Source: Nevskia sp035651715 (GTDB taxonomy: Bacteria > Pseudomonadota > Gammaproteobacteria > Nevskiales > Nevskiaceae). Taken from it: DNA of 64,000 bases. Of this stretch, positions 36,787-44,823 are shown piece by piece (the first letter of the stretch is position 1; each line of letters opens with the position of its first letter). A program made the position numbers and the translations under genes. The notes beneath the pieces were generated by a model, which was not told the origin of the DNA, did not search any database, and was given only the letters and a program-made list of their open reading frames with translations. The DNA lies in contig DASRFD010000059.1 of NCBI GenBank assembly GCA_035651715.1, positions 1 to 64,000 of the forward strand, given 5' to 3'.

Positions 36787-37251
36787 TCAGCCGCGGTACG
36801 GCTCTTCCTTGAAGCTGCGCACCACGAAGAACAGCGCCAGCGCCGCCAGCATCAGCATCAGCGCCGAGGGCAGCAGCAGGTGGCGGGACCCCGGGCGCTC
36901 CGGTTCCAGCGCACTCAGCAGCACGCGCCGCATGGAATCTTCGTTGCGGCCCGCGGCCGGCTGCAGCGGATTGCTCCAGTCGATCCGCCCGCCGACCGAC
37001 ACCACGCTGCCGTTGCACTCGGCGATCACCCCGCCCCAGCCGTTGGCGTCGGCGTAGCCGCGCTGGATGGAACAAGGCGCCTTGTTGTGCGACAGGGGGG
37101 CCGCGGGCCGGGACGCGGGCGGCAGGGCCACCACGATGCCGCTGGAGGCGACGCGCAGCGGCGGTGCCGCGGCGGGTTGGCTGTAATCGGCCATCTGCTG
37201 ATAGGCGCTGGCCTGTGCCAACGGGTGAGCGTCAACTGCATGCACGATCAT
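36787..37251 (-). CDS. Tail-anchored membrane protein of unknown function
   Basis: I do not recognise a family. From the ATG at 37251 (AAGGG ribosome site) the product is 154 aa: a soluble N-terminal region rich in Ala/Pro (1-75), a segment with CSIQRGYADANGWGG and CNGSVVSVGG, and a C-terminal transmembrane helix (about 123-145) followed by KEEPYRG. That is a C-tail anchored topology with the bulk in the cytoplasm, or a Tat/Sec-independent insertion. A well-matched sigma-54 type promoter and a palindrome lie upstream, so regulated expression is likely. Confidence 0.65.
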   Translation of the reverse strand: MIVHAVDAHPLAQASAYQQMADYSQPAAAPPLRVASSGIVVALPPASRPAAPLSHNKAPCSIQRGYADANGWGGVIAECNGSVVSVGGRIDWSNPLQPAAGRNEDSMRRVLLSALEPERPGSRHLLLPSALMLMLAALALFFVVRSFKEEPYRG

Positions 37252-37303
37252 GGCGGAATCCCTTCTGCCGCTTCGCGGCGGTGCTATGCCTCGCCTTGAA
37301 TGG

Positions 37304-37319
37304 AGCCAATCCCGTGCCA
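37304..37319 (-). promoter_or_regulatory. Sigma-54 type -24/-12 promoter
   Basis: On the minus strand the sequence reads TGGCACGGGATTGGCT, matching the RpoN consensus TGGCACG-N4-TTGC(A/T) at all but one position, with the required GG-N10-GC spacing. It lies 53 bp upstream of the ATG at 37251, giving a leader of about 40 nt. Confidence 0.6.
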
Positions 37320-37322
37320 TGC

Positions 37323-37338
37323 CGGAAGAATTCTTCCG
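37323..37338. promoter_or_regulatory. 16-bp perfect palindrome beside the sigma-54 promoter
   Basis: CGGAAGAATTCTTCCG is a perfect 16-bp palindrome placed 3 bp upstream of the -24 element. This is too close for a typical RpoN enhancer site, so it may be a repressor operator or a modulating site. The cognate regulator is not identifiable here. Confidence 0.4.
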
Positions 37339-37402
37339 TGCTTAAAAGTTACTATTTCATTTCAGTAGCTTGAGTGAATATATTAAAGTTATGAAAGAGC
37401 AT

Positions 37403-37526
37403 GGGGAGGCGGCCTTGGGAGCGGCCCGGCGTGTAAGTTTTGCCGGCAAGCGAAGCGACTGGGTAAGCGCTTCCATGTCGCGCCGCAACAACCTCGGTCA
37501 GCGGCGTCGGCGCCGGGCCGCCCCTC
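37403..37526. other. Structured intergenic element (possible ncRNA or leader)
   Basis: The spacer 37252-37673 (422 bp) has no convincing ORF. Its GC-rich core can fold into a closed junction: 37417-37431 pairs with 37511-37524 (14 bp, one bulge); inside are GAAGCG/CGCTTC (37452-37457 / 37468-37473) and CGCCGC/GCGGCG (37481-37486 / 37501-37506). An alternative partner, 37403-37414, can pair with 37516-37526, excluding part of the main stem. The flanks are AT-rich (37350-37400). It lies upstream of the MFS gene. No known riboswitch, 6S or 4.5S motif was recognised, and the transcribed strand is uncertain. Confidence 0.4.
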
Positions 37527-37673
37527 TATAGCCTTGGAGTCCCCTGAAAGCGGCGGCTATGTGCATAGGCCGATGCCCGACCGAGTGACCATCCCCGGGC
37601 GGGGAGCCAGTATGCTATGCGCCGTCCCGCAACCCGCACGGCGGCTTTCGAACGCGCCGGAGAAACCGCGCCC

Positions 37674-38978
37674 ATGAGCAGCATCGCCGAAGCCGCCCTG
37701 TCCCGCCCGCTCAATCGCAACGACGTCCGCACCCTGGTGCTGGCCGCGCTGGGCGGAGCCCTGGAGTTCTACGACTTCATCATCTTCGTGTTCTTCGCCG
37801 GCGTGATCGGGCAGCTGTTCTTCCCCAAGGACACCCCGGACTGGCTGCTGCAGCTGCAGACCTACGGCATCTTCGCCGCCGGCTACCTGGCGCGCCCCCT
37901 CGGCGGCATCGTCATGGCGCACTTCGGCGACCGCGTCGGCCGCAAGCGGATGTTCACCCTCAGCGTGTTCCTGATGGCGGTGCCGACCTTGCTGATCGGC
38001 CTGCTGCCCACCTATGCCGTGGCCGGCGCGCTCGCGCCCCTGGCCCTGCTGGTGCTGCGCGTGCTGCAGGGCACCGCCATCGGCGGCGAAATCCCCGGCG
38101 CCTGGGTGTTCGTCGCCGAGCACGCGCCGGCGCGGCGCTCCGGCCTGGCCTGCGGCGCGCTGACCGCCGGCCTCACCGGCGGCATCCTGCTCGGCTCGCT
38201 GGTCGCCACCGGAATCAACCGCCACTACCCGCCGGAGCTGGTCAGGGACTATGCCTGGCGCATCCCCTTCCTCATCGGCGGCGTGTTCGGCTTCCTCGCC
38301 GTGTTCCTGCGCATGTGGCTGGAGGAGACGCCGGTGTTCGAGGAGCTGCGGCGGCGCAAGGCCCTGGCGCAGGAGCTGCCGCTGAAGCTGGTGCTGAAAG
38401 GCCATCTCGGCAGCGTGCTGGTGTCGATGCTGGTGACCTGGGTGCTCACCGCCGCCATCGTCGTGCTGATCCTGATGACGCCGACGCTGCTGCAGAAGCT
38501 GCACGGCTTCACCCCGGCGCAGACCCTCACCGCCAACAGCCTCGCCACCCTGGCCCTGACCGTGGGCTGCCTGGGCGCCGGCGCCCTGGTCGACCGCTTC
38601 GGCCCCGGCCTGGTGCTGGCGGCGGGCAGCGCCGTGCTGCTGCTGTGCACCTATGCCTTGTACCTGGGCGTGGCTGCCGATCCCGCGCTGCTGCTGCCGC
38701 TGTACGCCCTCACCGGCCTGTTCGTGGCCATCGTCGCGGTGGTGCCCAGCGTACTGGTGCGCAGCTTTCCGGCGCCGGTGCGGTTCACCGGCATCTCCTT
38801 CTCCTACAACCTCGCCTACGCGGTGTTCGGCGGCTTCACGCCGCCGCTGGTGACGCTGCTGGTCAAGGCCGATCCGCTCGGACCGGCGCACTACGTCGCG
38901 GCGCTGTGCGTGGTCGGCGTCGCCGTCGGCCTGCTGACGGCGCGCCGGCTCGCCGCCGGTGACGCCGTGCGGGCGTGA
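37674..38978 (+). CDS. MFS transporter, metabolite:H+ symporter (MHS) type
   Basis: Twelve-helix major facilitator of 434 aa. The N-terminus ALGGALEFYDFIIFVFFAGVIG and the loop HFGDRVGRKRMF (the MFS D-R-x-G-R-K/R motif) are typical of the ProP/ShiA/KgtP-like MHS group, with LQGTAIGGEIPGAWVFVAEHAP in helix 4-5. Such proteins import carboxylates, betaines or shikimate with protons; the substrate is not predictable. The ATG at 37674 was preferred to an upstream in-frame ATG (37617) because the conserved region starts shortly after. Confidence 0.85.
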   Translation: MSSIAEAALSRPLNRNDVRTLVLAALGGALEFYDFIIFVFFAGVIGQLFFPKDTPDWLLQLQTYGIFAAGYLARPLGGIVMAHFGDRVGRKRMFTLSVFLMAVPTLLIGLLPTYAVAGALAPLALLVLRVLQGTAIGGEIPGAWVFVAEHAPARRSGLACGALTAGLTGGILLGSLVATGINRHYPPELVRDYAWRIPFLIGGVFGFLAVFLRMWLEETPVFEELRRRKALAQELPLKLVLKGHLGSVLVSMLVTWVLTAAIVVLILMTPTLLQKLHGFTPAQTLTANSLATLALTVGCLGAGALVDRFGPGLVLAAGSAVLLLCTYALYLGVAADPALLLPLYALTGLFVAIVAVVPSVLVRSFPAPVRFTGISFSYNLAYAVFGGFTPPLVTLLVKADPLGPAHYVAALCVVGVAVGLLTARRLAAGDAVRA

Positions 38979-38982
38979 AGGC

Positions 38983-39609
38983 TCAGCGCGCGGCGAGCGC
39001 CTCGTAGCGCTCCTTCAGGGCCTGCACCACGGCGCCGAAGTCGGTGGCGCCGCGCGACATGATCTCGGCCAGGTGCTCGTTGTCCTCGCGCCCGTCCCAG
39101 ATCTTGATATAGGTGCCCTGCTTGTAGCCGTGGGTGTTGCGGTGCACGTTGAGCGCGTTCTTGCCGACGTAGACCTGGTACAGCTCGCCGCCGGACAGGC
39201 GGTAGCGGCGGCAGGCGGCGACGAAGGCGGCGCAGGTCGCGGCGAAATCCTGGTTCACCGCGGCGCGGGCCAGGGCCTCCACCGCTTCGACGTCGCCGGG
39301 CGGCTCGGCGCCGCCGGCATCGAGCGCCTGCACCGCCGCGGCGATGGCGGCTTCCTCGCCCCCACGCGCCAGGCCCCAGGACATCAGGAAATGCCAGATG
39401 TCGACCAGCTCCAGCCGCGCCTGCGCCGGGTCGCTGTCCGGCGCGCCCTTCCACCACTTCCAGGCGCAGTGCCCGTCCATCAGCTCGGCGCACTCCAGCC
39501 AGATGGCGCGGTACCAGGCGAAGCCGGCCTTGCGCCAGTTGCGGTCGAGGCGCTGGTTGAAGCCATCCTGGAGGTCCAGCATGGCGTCGATCTGCTGCTG
39601 CGGGGTCAT
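38983..39609 (-). CDS. Dimeric (all-alpha) dUTPase-family protein
   Basis: A 208-aa protein of the dUTPase_2 / MazG-like superfamily, which hydrolyses dUTP (and dUDP) to dUMP, keeping uracil out of DNA. The metal-binding helices are visible: WYRAIWLECAELMDG with the first E-x-x-E/D pair and ARLELVDIWHFLMSWG with E-x-x-D. The C-terminal VYVGKNALNVHRNTHGYKQGTYIKIW resembles the dimeric dUTPases of trypanosomes and phages. The trimeric Dut may also be encoded elsewhere. Confidence 0.8.
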   Translation of the reverse strand: MTPQQQIDAMLDLQDGFNQRLDRNWRKAGFAWYRAIWLECAELMDGHCAWKWWKGAPDSDPAQARLELVDIWHFLMSWGLARGGEEAAIAAAVQALDAGGAEPPGDVEAVEALARAAVNQDFAATCAAFVAACRRYRLSGGELYQVYVGKNALNVHRNTHGYKQGTYIKIWDGREDNEHLAEIMSRGATDFGAVVQALKERYEALAAR

Positions 39610-39676
39610 GGCGATCCGGTGCGGGCCTGGGCGGCCCGCGTTGAGGTTGGGAGGAGCCGCCAGTTTACCCTGGGCA

Positions 39677-39709
39677 AGAAAAAAGCCGGGGCGCTGGGCG
39701 CTCCCGGCT
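39677..39709 (-). terminator. Rho-independent terminator after the BVMO gene
   Basis: On the minus strand AGCCGGGAG and CGCCCCGGCT form a GC-rich stem followed by TTTTTTC, beginning 18 bp after the BVMO stop codon. This is the clearest intrinsic terminator in the window. Confidence 0.8.
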
Positions 39710-39726
39710 CGTGGCGCTGCGGAAAA

Positions 39727-41223
39727 TCAGGCCGCCGCCATTTCCACCCGCAGCTGCGCCGGCCGCGGTGCCGCCGCGGCGAAGCTGAGCTGGCCGTCGT
39801 CGATGGGATCGTCGAGCAGGGTGACGCGGTCGACCTCGTAGTTGTGCAGCACCCGCCAGGGCAGCGCGCGCCCCTGCCGCGGCAGCGTATGGGCGGCGCG
39901 CCGGACGTAGCCGGAGCTGAGCGAGCCGAGGATGGTGTCGTCCTCCGCCATGCCGGCCGGCGCCTTGGCCGTGACCACCGCCAGGCCGCGCCGCCGCATG
40001 TGCTGCAGCAGGCGGCAGACGTACTGCGAGGCGATGTCGGCCTTGAGGGTCCAGGGCGCGTTGGTATAGCCGATGATCCAGGCCATGTTCGGCACATCCT
40101 GCAACAGCACGCCCTTGTACATCATCAGCTGGCTCATCGGCCGCGGCTGGCCGTCGACCTTCAGGTCCACGCCGCCGAAGGTCTGCACCTGCAGGCCGGT
40201 GGCGGTGACGATGATGTCCGCCTCCAGCTGCTGGCCGGACTTGAGCAGGATGCCGCGCTCGGTGAAGGTCTCGATGTGGTCGGTGACCACCGAGGCCTTG
40301 CCGGACTTGATCGCCTCGAACAGGTCGGCGTCGGGCACCGCGCACAGGCGCTCGTCCCAGGGCTTGTAGCTCGGCGTGAAGTGCCGCATGTCGAAGTCCT
40401 TGCCGAGCTTGCTGCGCACGCCGGCCAGCAGCAGCGCCCGCACCCGGTCCGGCCAGCGCCGCGCCGCCTTGTAGATCCAGCGCTGCAGGGTGATGTTGCG
40501 CCAGCGCGCCAGGCGGTAGACCCAGCGCTCCGGCAGGACGTGGCGCAGCACGGCGGAGAGCTTGTCGAAGCCCGGCACCGAGAAGATGTAGCTGGGCGAG
40601 CGCTGCAGCATGGTGATGTGCGCCGCGTCCGCAGCCATCGCCGGCACCAGGGTCACGGCGGTGGCGCCGCTGCCGATCACCACCACCCGCTTGCCGCGGT
40701 AGTCGAGGTTTTCCGGCCAGTGCTGCGGATGGATGCACTGCCCCTTGAAGCGCTCCACGCCGGGGAAATGCGGCAGGTAACCCTTGTCGTAGTTGTAGTA
40801 GCCGGTGCAGCTGACCAGGAAGCTGCAGCGGAACGTGCGCTGCTCGCCGCTGGCCTCGTGCAGCGCCGTCAGGGTCCACAGCTTCTGCTCGCTGGACCAG
40901 TTGGCGCTGACGATCTTGAGGCCGTACTGGATTTTCCGGTCGACGCCGTATTGCTGCGCCGTCTCGGTGACGTACTTGCGGATCGACGGCCCGTCGGCCA
41001 GCACCTTAAGCTCGTTCCAGGGGCGGAACTTGTAGCCGAAGCTGAACATGTCGGAATCGGAACGGATGCCCGGGTAGCGGAACAGGTCCCAGGTGCCGCC
41101 GATGGCGTTGCGCCGCTCGAGGATGGCCACCTGCTTTTCCGGGCACTCCATCGCCAGGTGGCAGGCCATGCCGATGCCGGAGAGGCCGGCGCCGACGATC
41201 AGCACGTCGTAGTGGTCACGCAT
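39727..41223 (-). CDS. Flavin-dependent Baeyer-Villiger monooxygenase
   Basis: FAD/NADPH monooxygenase of 498 aa that inserts oxygen into ketones to give esters or lactones. It has the FAD fingerprint VLIVGAGLSGIGMACHL, the BVMO motif F-x-G-x3-H-x3-W-P (FKGQCIHPQHWP), the NADPH site VVVIGSGATAVTLVP and a late VTATGLQV. The DLFRYPGIRSDSDMFSFGYKF segment is typical of EtaA-like and alkane/ketone-degrading enzymes. The ATG at 41223 has an AGGAG site about 9 nt upstream. Divergent from an AraC regulator with operator repeats between them. Confidence 0.92.
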   Translation of the reverse strand: MRDHYDVLIVGAGLSGIGMACHLAMECPEKQVAILERRNAIGGTWDLFRYPGIRSDSDMFSFGYKFRPWNELKVLADGPSIRKYVTETAQQYGVDRKIQYGLKIVSANWSSEQKLWTLTALHEASGEQRTFRCSFLVSCTGYYNYDKGYLPHFPGVERFKGQCIHPQHWPENLDYRGKRVVVIGSGATAVTLVPAMAADAAHITMLQRSPSYIFSVPGFDKLSAVLRHVLPERWVYRLARWRNITLQRWIYKAARRWPDRVRALLLAGVRSKLGKDFDMRHFTPSYKPWDERLCAVPDADLFEAIKSGKASVVTDHIETFTERGILLKSGQQLEADIIVTATGLQVQTFGGVDLKVDGQPRPMSQLMMYKGVLLQDVPNMAWIIGYTNAPWTLKADIASQYVCRLLQHMRRRGLAVVTAKAPAGMAEDDTILGSLSSGYVRRAAHTLPRQGRALPWRVLHNYEVDRVTLLDDPIDDGQLSFAAAAPRPAQLRVEMAAA

Positions 41224-41314
41224 TCCGCATTCTCCTCGCTTGAACTGTCCGCGGCGGACCCTGGGCCGCGGAGCCTTGTGGACACAGTGTGTCGGCAGCG
41301 CCCGCCTAAAACTT

Positions 41315-41349
41315 GACATTACGAGACAAAATTTAGACATTTCGAGACA
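41315..41349. promoter_or_regulatory. Direct-repeat operator in BVMO-araC spacer
   Basis: GACATTACGAGACA (41315-41328) and GACATTTCGAGACA (41336-41349) differ at one position and start exactly 21 bp apart, two helical turns, the usual arrangement of AraC-family half-sites. A GACACA-G-TGTGTC palindrome lies at 41281-41293 nearby. The second repeat reaches the first ATG of the regulator gene, which suggests autoregulation and perhaps a later start. Confidence 0.6.
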
Positions 41350-42386
41350 TGACCGCCATGGTGAGAGCCAGCGGCCTGCGGGGCTACATGGCGTTGATGC
41401 GCCAGCTCCAGGCCGATCCCCAGCAGATGCTGCAGCGCTATCACATCGCGCCGGCGGCGCTGGAGGACGAGGACGCGCTGCTGTCGCTGCGGGCGGTGGT
41501 GCACCTGCTCGAAGCCAGCGCCGCCGTCACCGGCTGCCCGGATTTCGGCCTGCGCATGTCGCACGGGCAGGACATCAGCGTGCTCGGCCCGCTGGCCATC
41601 GCCATGCAGAACGCCCCCACCGTGGCCAGCGCCATGGACTACGCCTCGCGCTACCTGTTCGTGCACAGTCCGGGGCTGGTGCTGACCTTGCACGACAGCA
41701 GCCCGCTGGTGCGCAAGGGCGCCGAGCTGCGCTTCGAGATCCGCCTGCCGCACCAGCCGGCGCAGCGCCAGACCATGGACCTGTGCCTGGCCGACATCCA
41801 CCACATGGGCCAGCTGCTCGGCGGCGAGCGCTATCTGCTGCGGGCGGTGACCCTGCCGCATGCGCCGCTGGCACCGCCTTCCGCCTACGTGCGCTTCTTC
41901 GGCGCGCCGGTGCATTTCGAGCAGGAGCATGCCGGCCTGCATATCGCCCGCTCCACGCTCGAGGCCAGCCTCGGCGCGGTCAACGAGACCCTGCGGCGGA
42001 TCGCGGTGGACTACCTGTCCCTGTATTTCGAGAGTCCGGGACAGGCCCTCGCGGCGCGGGTGCGGCAGGCGCTGCGGCGCACCCTCGGCACCCACCAGGG
42101 CAAGAAGGCCGACGTCGCCAGGCTGCTCGGCATGCACCCGCGCACGCTGCAGCGGCGGCTCGACGCCGAGAACACCTGCTTCGAGGCGCTCCGCGAGGAG
42201 GTGCGGCGCGAGACGGCGCTGCGCTACCTGAGCGAGACGCGCATCCCGCTGACCCAGCTCGCCGGCATCCTCGGCCTGTCCGAGCAGTCGGCCCTGGCGC
42301 GGTCCTGCCGCCGCTGGTTCGGTACCACTCCGTCGCGGTTGCGCCAGCAGGCGCAACGGCGGGCCCCGTCGCCGCGGCAGCCGTGA
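41349..42386 (+). CDS. AraC-family transcriptional regulator
   Basis: Regulator of 345 aa: an N-terminal effector domain of the arabinose-binding-like OruR/ArgR-type group (PF12625; GLRGYMALMRQLQADPQQML to about 230) and a C-terminal AraC DNA-binding domain (about 245-340) with KKADVARLLGMHPRTLQRRL and LTQLAGILGLSEQSALARSCRRWFG. It probably activates the divergent BVMO in response to its substrate. The first ATG (41349) overlaps an operator repeat; ATG 41358 may be the real start. Confidence 0.9.
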   Translation: MTAMVRASGLRGYMALMRQLQADPQQMLQRYHIAPAALEDEDALLSLRAVVHLLEASAAVTGCPDFGLRMSHGQDISVLGPLAIAMQNAPTVASAMDYASRYLFVHSPGLVLTLHDSSPLVRKGAELRFEIRLPHQPAQRQTMDLCLADIHHMGQLLGGERYLLRAVTLPHAPLAPPSAYVRFFGAPVHFEQEHAGLHIARSTLEASLGAVNETLRRIAVDYLSLYFESPGQALAARVRQALRRTLGTHQGKKADVARLLGMHPRTLQRRLDAENTCFEALREEVRRETALRYLSETRIPLTQLAGILGLSEQSALARSCRRWFGTTPSRLRQQAQRRAPSPRQP

Positions 42387-42458
42387 GAAACTACGCGGCA
42401 TAGACAACCACAGCGCCGGAACCGCAACGGGCCGGCGCAAACGTACAGGGGAGTTTCG

Positions 42459-44207
42459 ATGCAGGAGCAGAATCGCCCGCCGCCGGCGCGGGCGAGCCTG
42501 GTGTTGCGGCTGCTGGGGCGCGCCCTGGCGCTGCTGCGCTATGCGGCGATCGCCGCGGCACTGTGGGTTTCGCTGGAATACACCGACGACGCGGTCTGCG
42601 CCGTCATCAACGCCGGACTGTTCCTGTTGCCGCTGTGCCTGTTCCTGGCGCTGAGCGGCCGCGTCGCCGCCAGCTTCAACGGCGCCGCGGCGGTGGCGAT
42701 CTTCGTCTACTTCATGGGCGAGATGAAGATGCGCTACTTCGGCAACCGCCTGGCGCTGGCCGACATGGCCTTCGTCGGCGAGTCGGCCAACTGGTCCATC
42801 GTCACGCGCTATCCCCTGCTTTACGGCAGCCTGATCGGCTTCTTCGCCTTCGTCTTCCTGCTGTGGCTGGAGCGGCACCTGAACACCCGGCACCTGCCTT
42901 CACGCCGCGCCCCGCGCGACGTGCGGCTGATCGCCGCCACGGTGTTCCTGTCGCTGCTGGCGTTCAGCGCGGTCAGCCGCCATCGCCACCAGTGGGAAGT
43001 GTTCCGCGACGACGGCGACTGCGGCCCGCTCAAGACCTGCGGCGTGATGAGCCGCCTGGTCTATTCGGTGGCGGTGTTCGAGTTCGACCCGCCGGCCCAC
43101 AGCGGCGACCCGGCCTACTTCCAGCAGCGCATGGCGGCGCTGGCGCCGCGCGACCCCTCGGCCGCGGGCGGCATGCGCCCGGACGTGGTGGTCTGGCTCA
43201 ACGAATCGACTTTCGAGTTCAACAACTACGTGCTGCCCGGAGCCCGGCTGCCGCGCCTGGCCATGTTCAACGTCGACGAGAACACGCTCGGCGCCGGCCC
43301 GCTGCGGGTGCACACCTTCGGCGGCCGCACCTGGCTGTCCGAATTCTCGATGCTGACCGGCCTGGTGCCGGACGACTTCGGCGGCCGCCGCAACCTGGTG
43401 TTCAACACCGTGGCGCCGCGCACCACCACCAACCTGGTGCGCCTGATGAAGGCCAACGGCTACCGCGCCGTCGTGCTGATGCCGACCTTCAAGCGCTTCT
43501 ACGGCGCCGGCAAGGTCTACGAGAGGATGGGCTTCGACGAGGTCCTGACCCTGCGCGACTTCCACGAGTACGACGACGTGCCCGGCGACGAGTGGGACAT
43601 CGCCACCAGCCCGCGCCTGAGCGAGGCCGCGATCAAGCTGCTGCGCGAGCATCGCAAGGGACCGGACGCCGACCAGCCGCTGTTCCTGTACCTGCTGTCG
43701 ATCATGGAGCACGCGCCGTACTCGCGGCACTACCCGGTGGCCTACAACCTCGACCATGCCGGCATCACCCGTTCGCTGGCCGCCAAGCTGTCCGACTACA
43801 TCGCCAAGCTCAAGCTGCTGAGCGAGTCGATCGTGCCGCTGGACCGCTACCTGCAGGCCGACGAGCGACCGGCCCTGTTCTGCTACTTCGGCGACCACCA
43901 GGCGTATTTCGAGGAGCCGCAGCCGCCGTACCGCTACGGCTTCACCGAGCCCAGCCTGGTCACGCAATACCGCCTGCGCAGCAACTTCGAGGCGCAGCGG
44001 CTGCCGGCCTACCCGATCCTCGACATCGCCTACCTGCCCAGCCTGGTCGCCGACTATGCCGGCGTCACCGAAGACCCGCGCTTCGCGGCACTGTCGGCGA
44101 TGCGCCGGCTGTGCAAGGGCAGGCTCGACGACTGCGAGGACCGGCGGCTGGTGGAGAGCTACAAGGGCTACATCTACGGCGAAGCCCTGGGCCTGCTGGA
44201 GAAATAG
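42459..44207 (+). CDS. Membrane sulfatase / LtaS-like phosphotransferase
   Basis: Alkaline-phosphatase-superfamily protein of 582 aa. About four to five N-terminal transmembrane helices (residues about 25-175) precede a periplasmic catalytic domain. Metal-site residues: E249 in WLNEST, the likely nucleophile T291 in GGRTWLSEF (the LtaS-type T-x3-E), and D479-H480 in FGDHQAYF. Family members move phosphoglycerol, phosphoethanolamine or similar groups onto lipids or glycans; the length and topology resemble OpgB/LtaS-like enzymes. The true substrate is unknown. It converges on a lipoprotein gene with a 4-bp gap. Confidence 0.85.
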   Translation: MQEQNRPPPARASLVLRLLGRALALLRYAAIAAALWVSLEYTDDAVCAVINAGLFLLPLCLFLALSGRVAASFNGAAAVAIFVYFMGEMKMRYFGNRLALADMAFVGESANWSIVTRYPLLYGSLIGFFAFVFLLWLERHLNTRHLPSRRAPRDVRLIAATVFLSLLAFSAVSRHRHQWEVFRDDGDCGPLKTCGVMSRLVYSVAVFEFDPPAHSGDPAYFQQRMAALAPRDPSAAGGMRPDVVVWLNESTFEFNNYVLPGARLPRLAMFNVDENTLGAGPLRVHTFGGRTWLSEFSMLTGLVPDDFGGRRNLVFNTVAPRTTTNLVRLMKANGYRAVVLMPTFKRFYGAGKVYERMGFDEVLTLRDFHEYDDVPGDEWDIATSPRLSEAAIKLLREHRKGPDADQPLFLYLLSIMEHAPYSRHYPVAYNLDHAGITRSLAAKLSDYIAKLKLLSESIVPLDRYLQADERPALFCYFGDHQAYFEEPQPPYRYGFTEPSLVTQYRLRSNFEAQRLPAYPILDIAYLPSLVADYAGVTEDPRFAALSAMRRLCKGRLDDCEDRRLVESYKGYIYGEALGLLEK

Positions 44208-44211
44208 GCGG

Positions 44212-44605
44212 TCAACGGCTCAGGCAGTAGCTGCGCTCGAGGTCGAGGCACAGCCGCGGCGCGCCCAGGCCGAGCCAGCCGCGAACCACCGCCACGCTCC
44301 AGTAGCCGTCCGGCCGCGCCGGCGTGGCGCCGACCAGGCCCAGTTCGAAGCCATACAACTCGACCGCCGGGGCGGCGTCCGCCGGACCCTGGGCCCAGCG
44401 GCCATGGTAGGACAGGTTGCCGCCCTGCCCGGCGCCGCACTGCTTCTCGTAGACATACTCCAGCTGCGGACCGAGGGTCAGCCGCAGGCTGCAGCCGCCC
44501 ATCTGCGCCGCATAGGTTCCGGCGAGGTCGGCCACCGCGGGCCGGTGCGGCGCGCAGGCCTGCAGCAGGCCGCAGCCGATCAACAAGCCGATAGTTTTTT
44601 CGCAT
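44212..44605 (-). pseudogene. Small lipoprotein with apparent +1 frameshift in an A6 run
   Basis: The ATG at 44605 has a good GGAGGG site about 10 nt upstream, but its frame leaves the coding frame after three codons because of six A residues (44595-44600). Removing one A gives a start M-R-K-T-I-G-L-L-I-G-C followed by the lipobox LLQAC and a 130-aa protein ending in LDLERSYCLSR, with cysteine pairs and a lipocalin-like strand pattern (LAGTYAAQMGGCSLRLTL). Either the assembly has one A too many, the tract is phase-variable, or the gene is broken. A TTG start inside the signal peptide is a weaker alternative. Confidence 0.55.
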
Positions 44606-44694
44606 GCGGCGATTCTACCCTCCGGGGATATGCCGCCGGACTTCCAGGCCGCGCATCGGGCCGCCCAAACAGTGCCGGGAAAGGCCGCAACGGC

Positions 44695-44700
44695 TATAAT
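44695..44700 (+). promoter_or_regulatory. -10 box of the tRNA-Lys promoter
   Basis: A perfect TATAAT lies 35 bp before the tRNA, followed by a GC-rich discriminator, as usual for stable-RNA promoters under stringent control. The -35 region (near 44672) is not well conserved. Confidence 0.6.
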
Positions 44701-44735
44701 CCGCACCCTCGCGGCACCCCCTCCGGCAGTACGAT

Positions 44736-44811
44736 GGGTCGTTAGCTCAGTCGGTAGAGCATCGGACTTTTAATCCGCTGGTCGCTGGTTCGATCCCAGC
44801 ACGACCCACCA
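44736..44811 (+). tRNA. tRNA-Lys (TTT)
   Basis: A 76-nt tRNA with encoded 3' CCA. The acceptor stem GGGTCGT pairs with ACGACCC, the D arm is TAGCTCAGTCGGTAGAGCA, the anticodon loop CTTTTAA carries TTT, and the T arm is CTGGTTCGATCCCAG. It stands alone between the lipoprotein gene and queC, with no sign of an integrated element at its 3' end. Confidence 0.97.
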
Positions 44812-44823
44812 TCGCTTCTTCGT

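Noticed and set aside
37403..37526. Identity as 6S RNA, 4.5S RNA, or c-di-GMP, TPP, cobalamin, SAH or guanidine riboswitch
   Set aside because: None of the conserved sequence boxes of these classes were found.
44174..44605. A 143-codon frame starting at the same ATG as the lipoprotein
   Set aside because: The composition is that of a shadow frame (Arg/Pro-rich) and it overlaps the sulfatase 3' end; the shifted frame gives the sensible lipoprotein.
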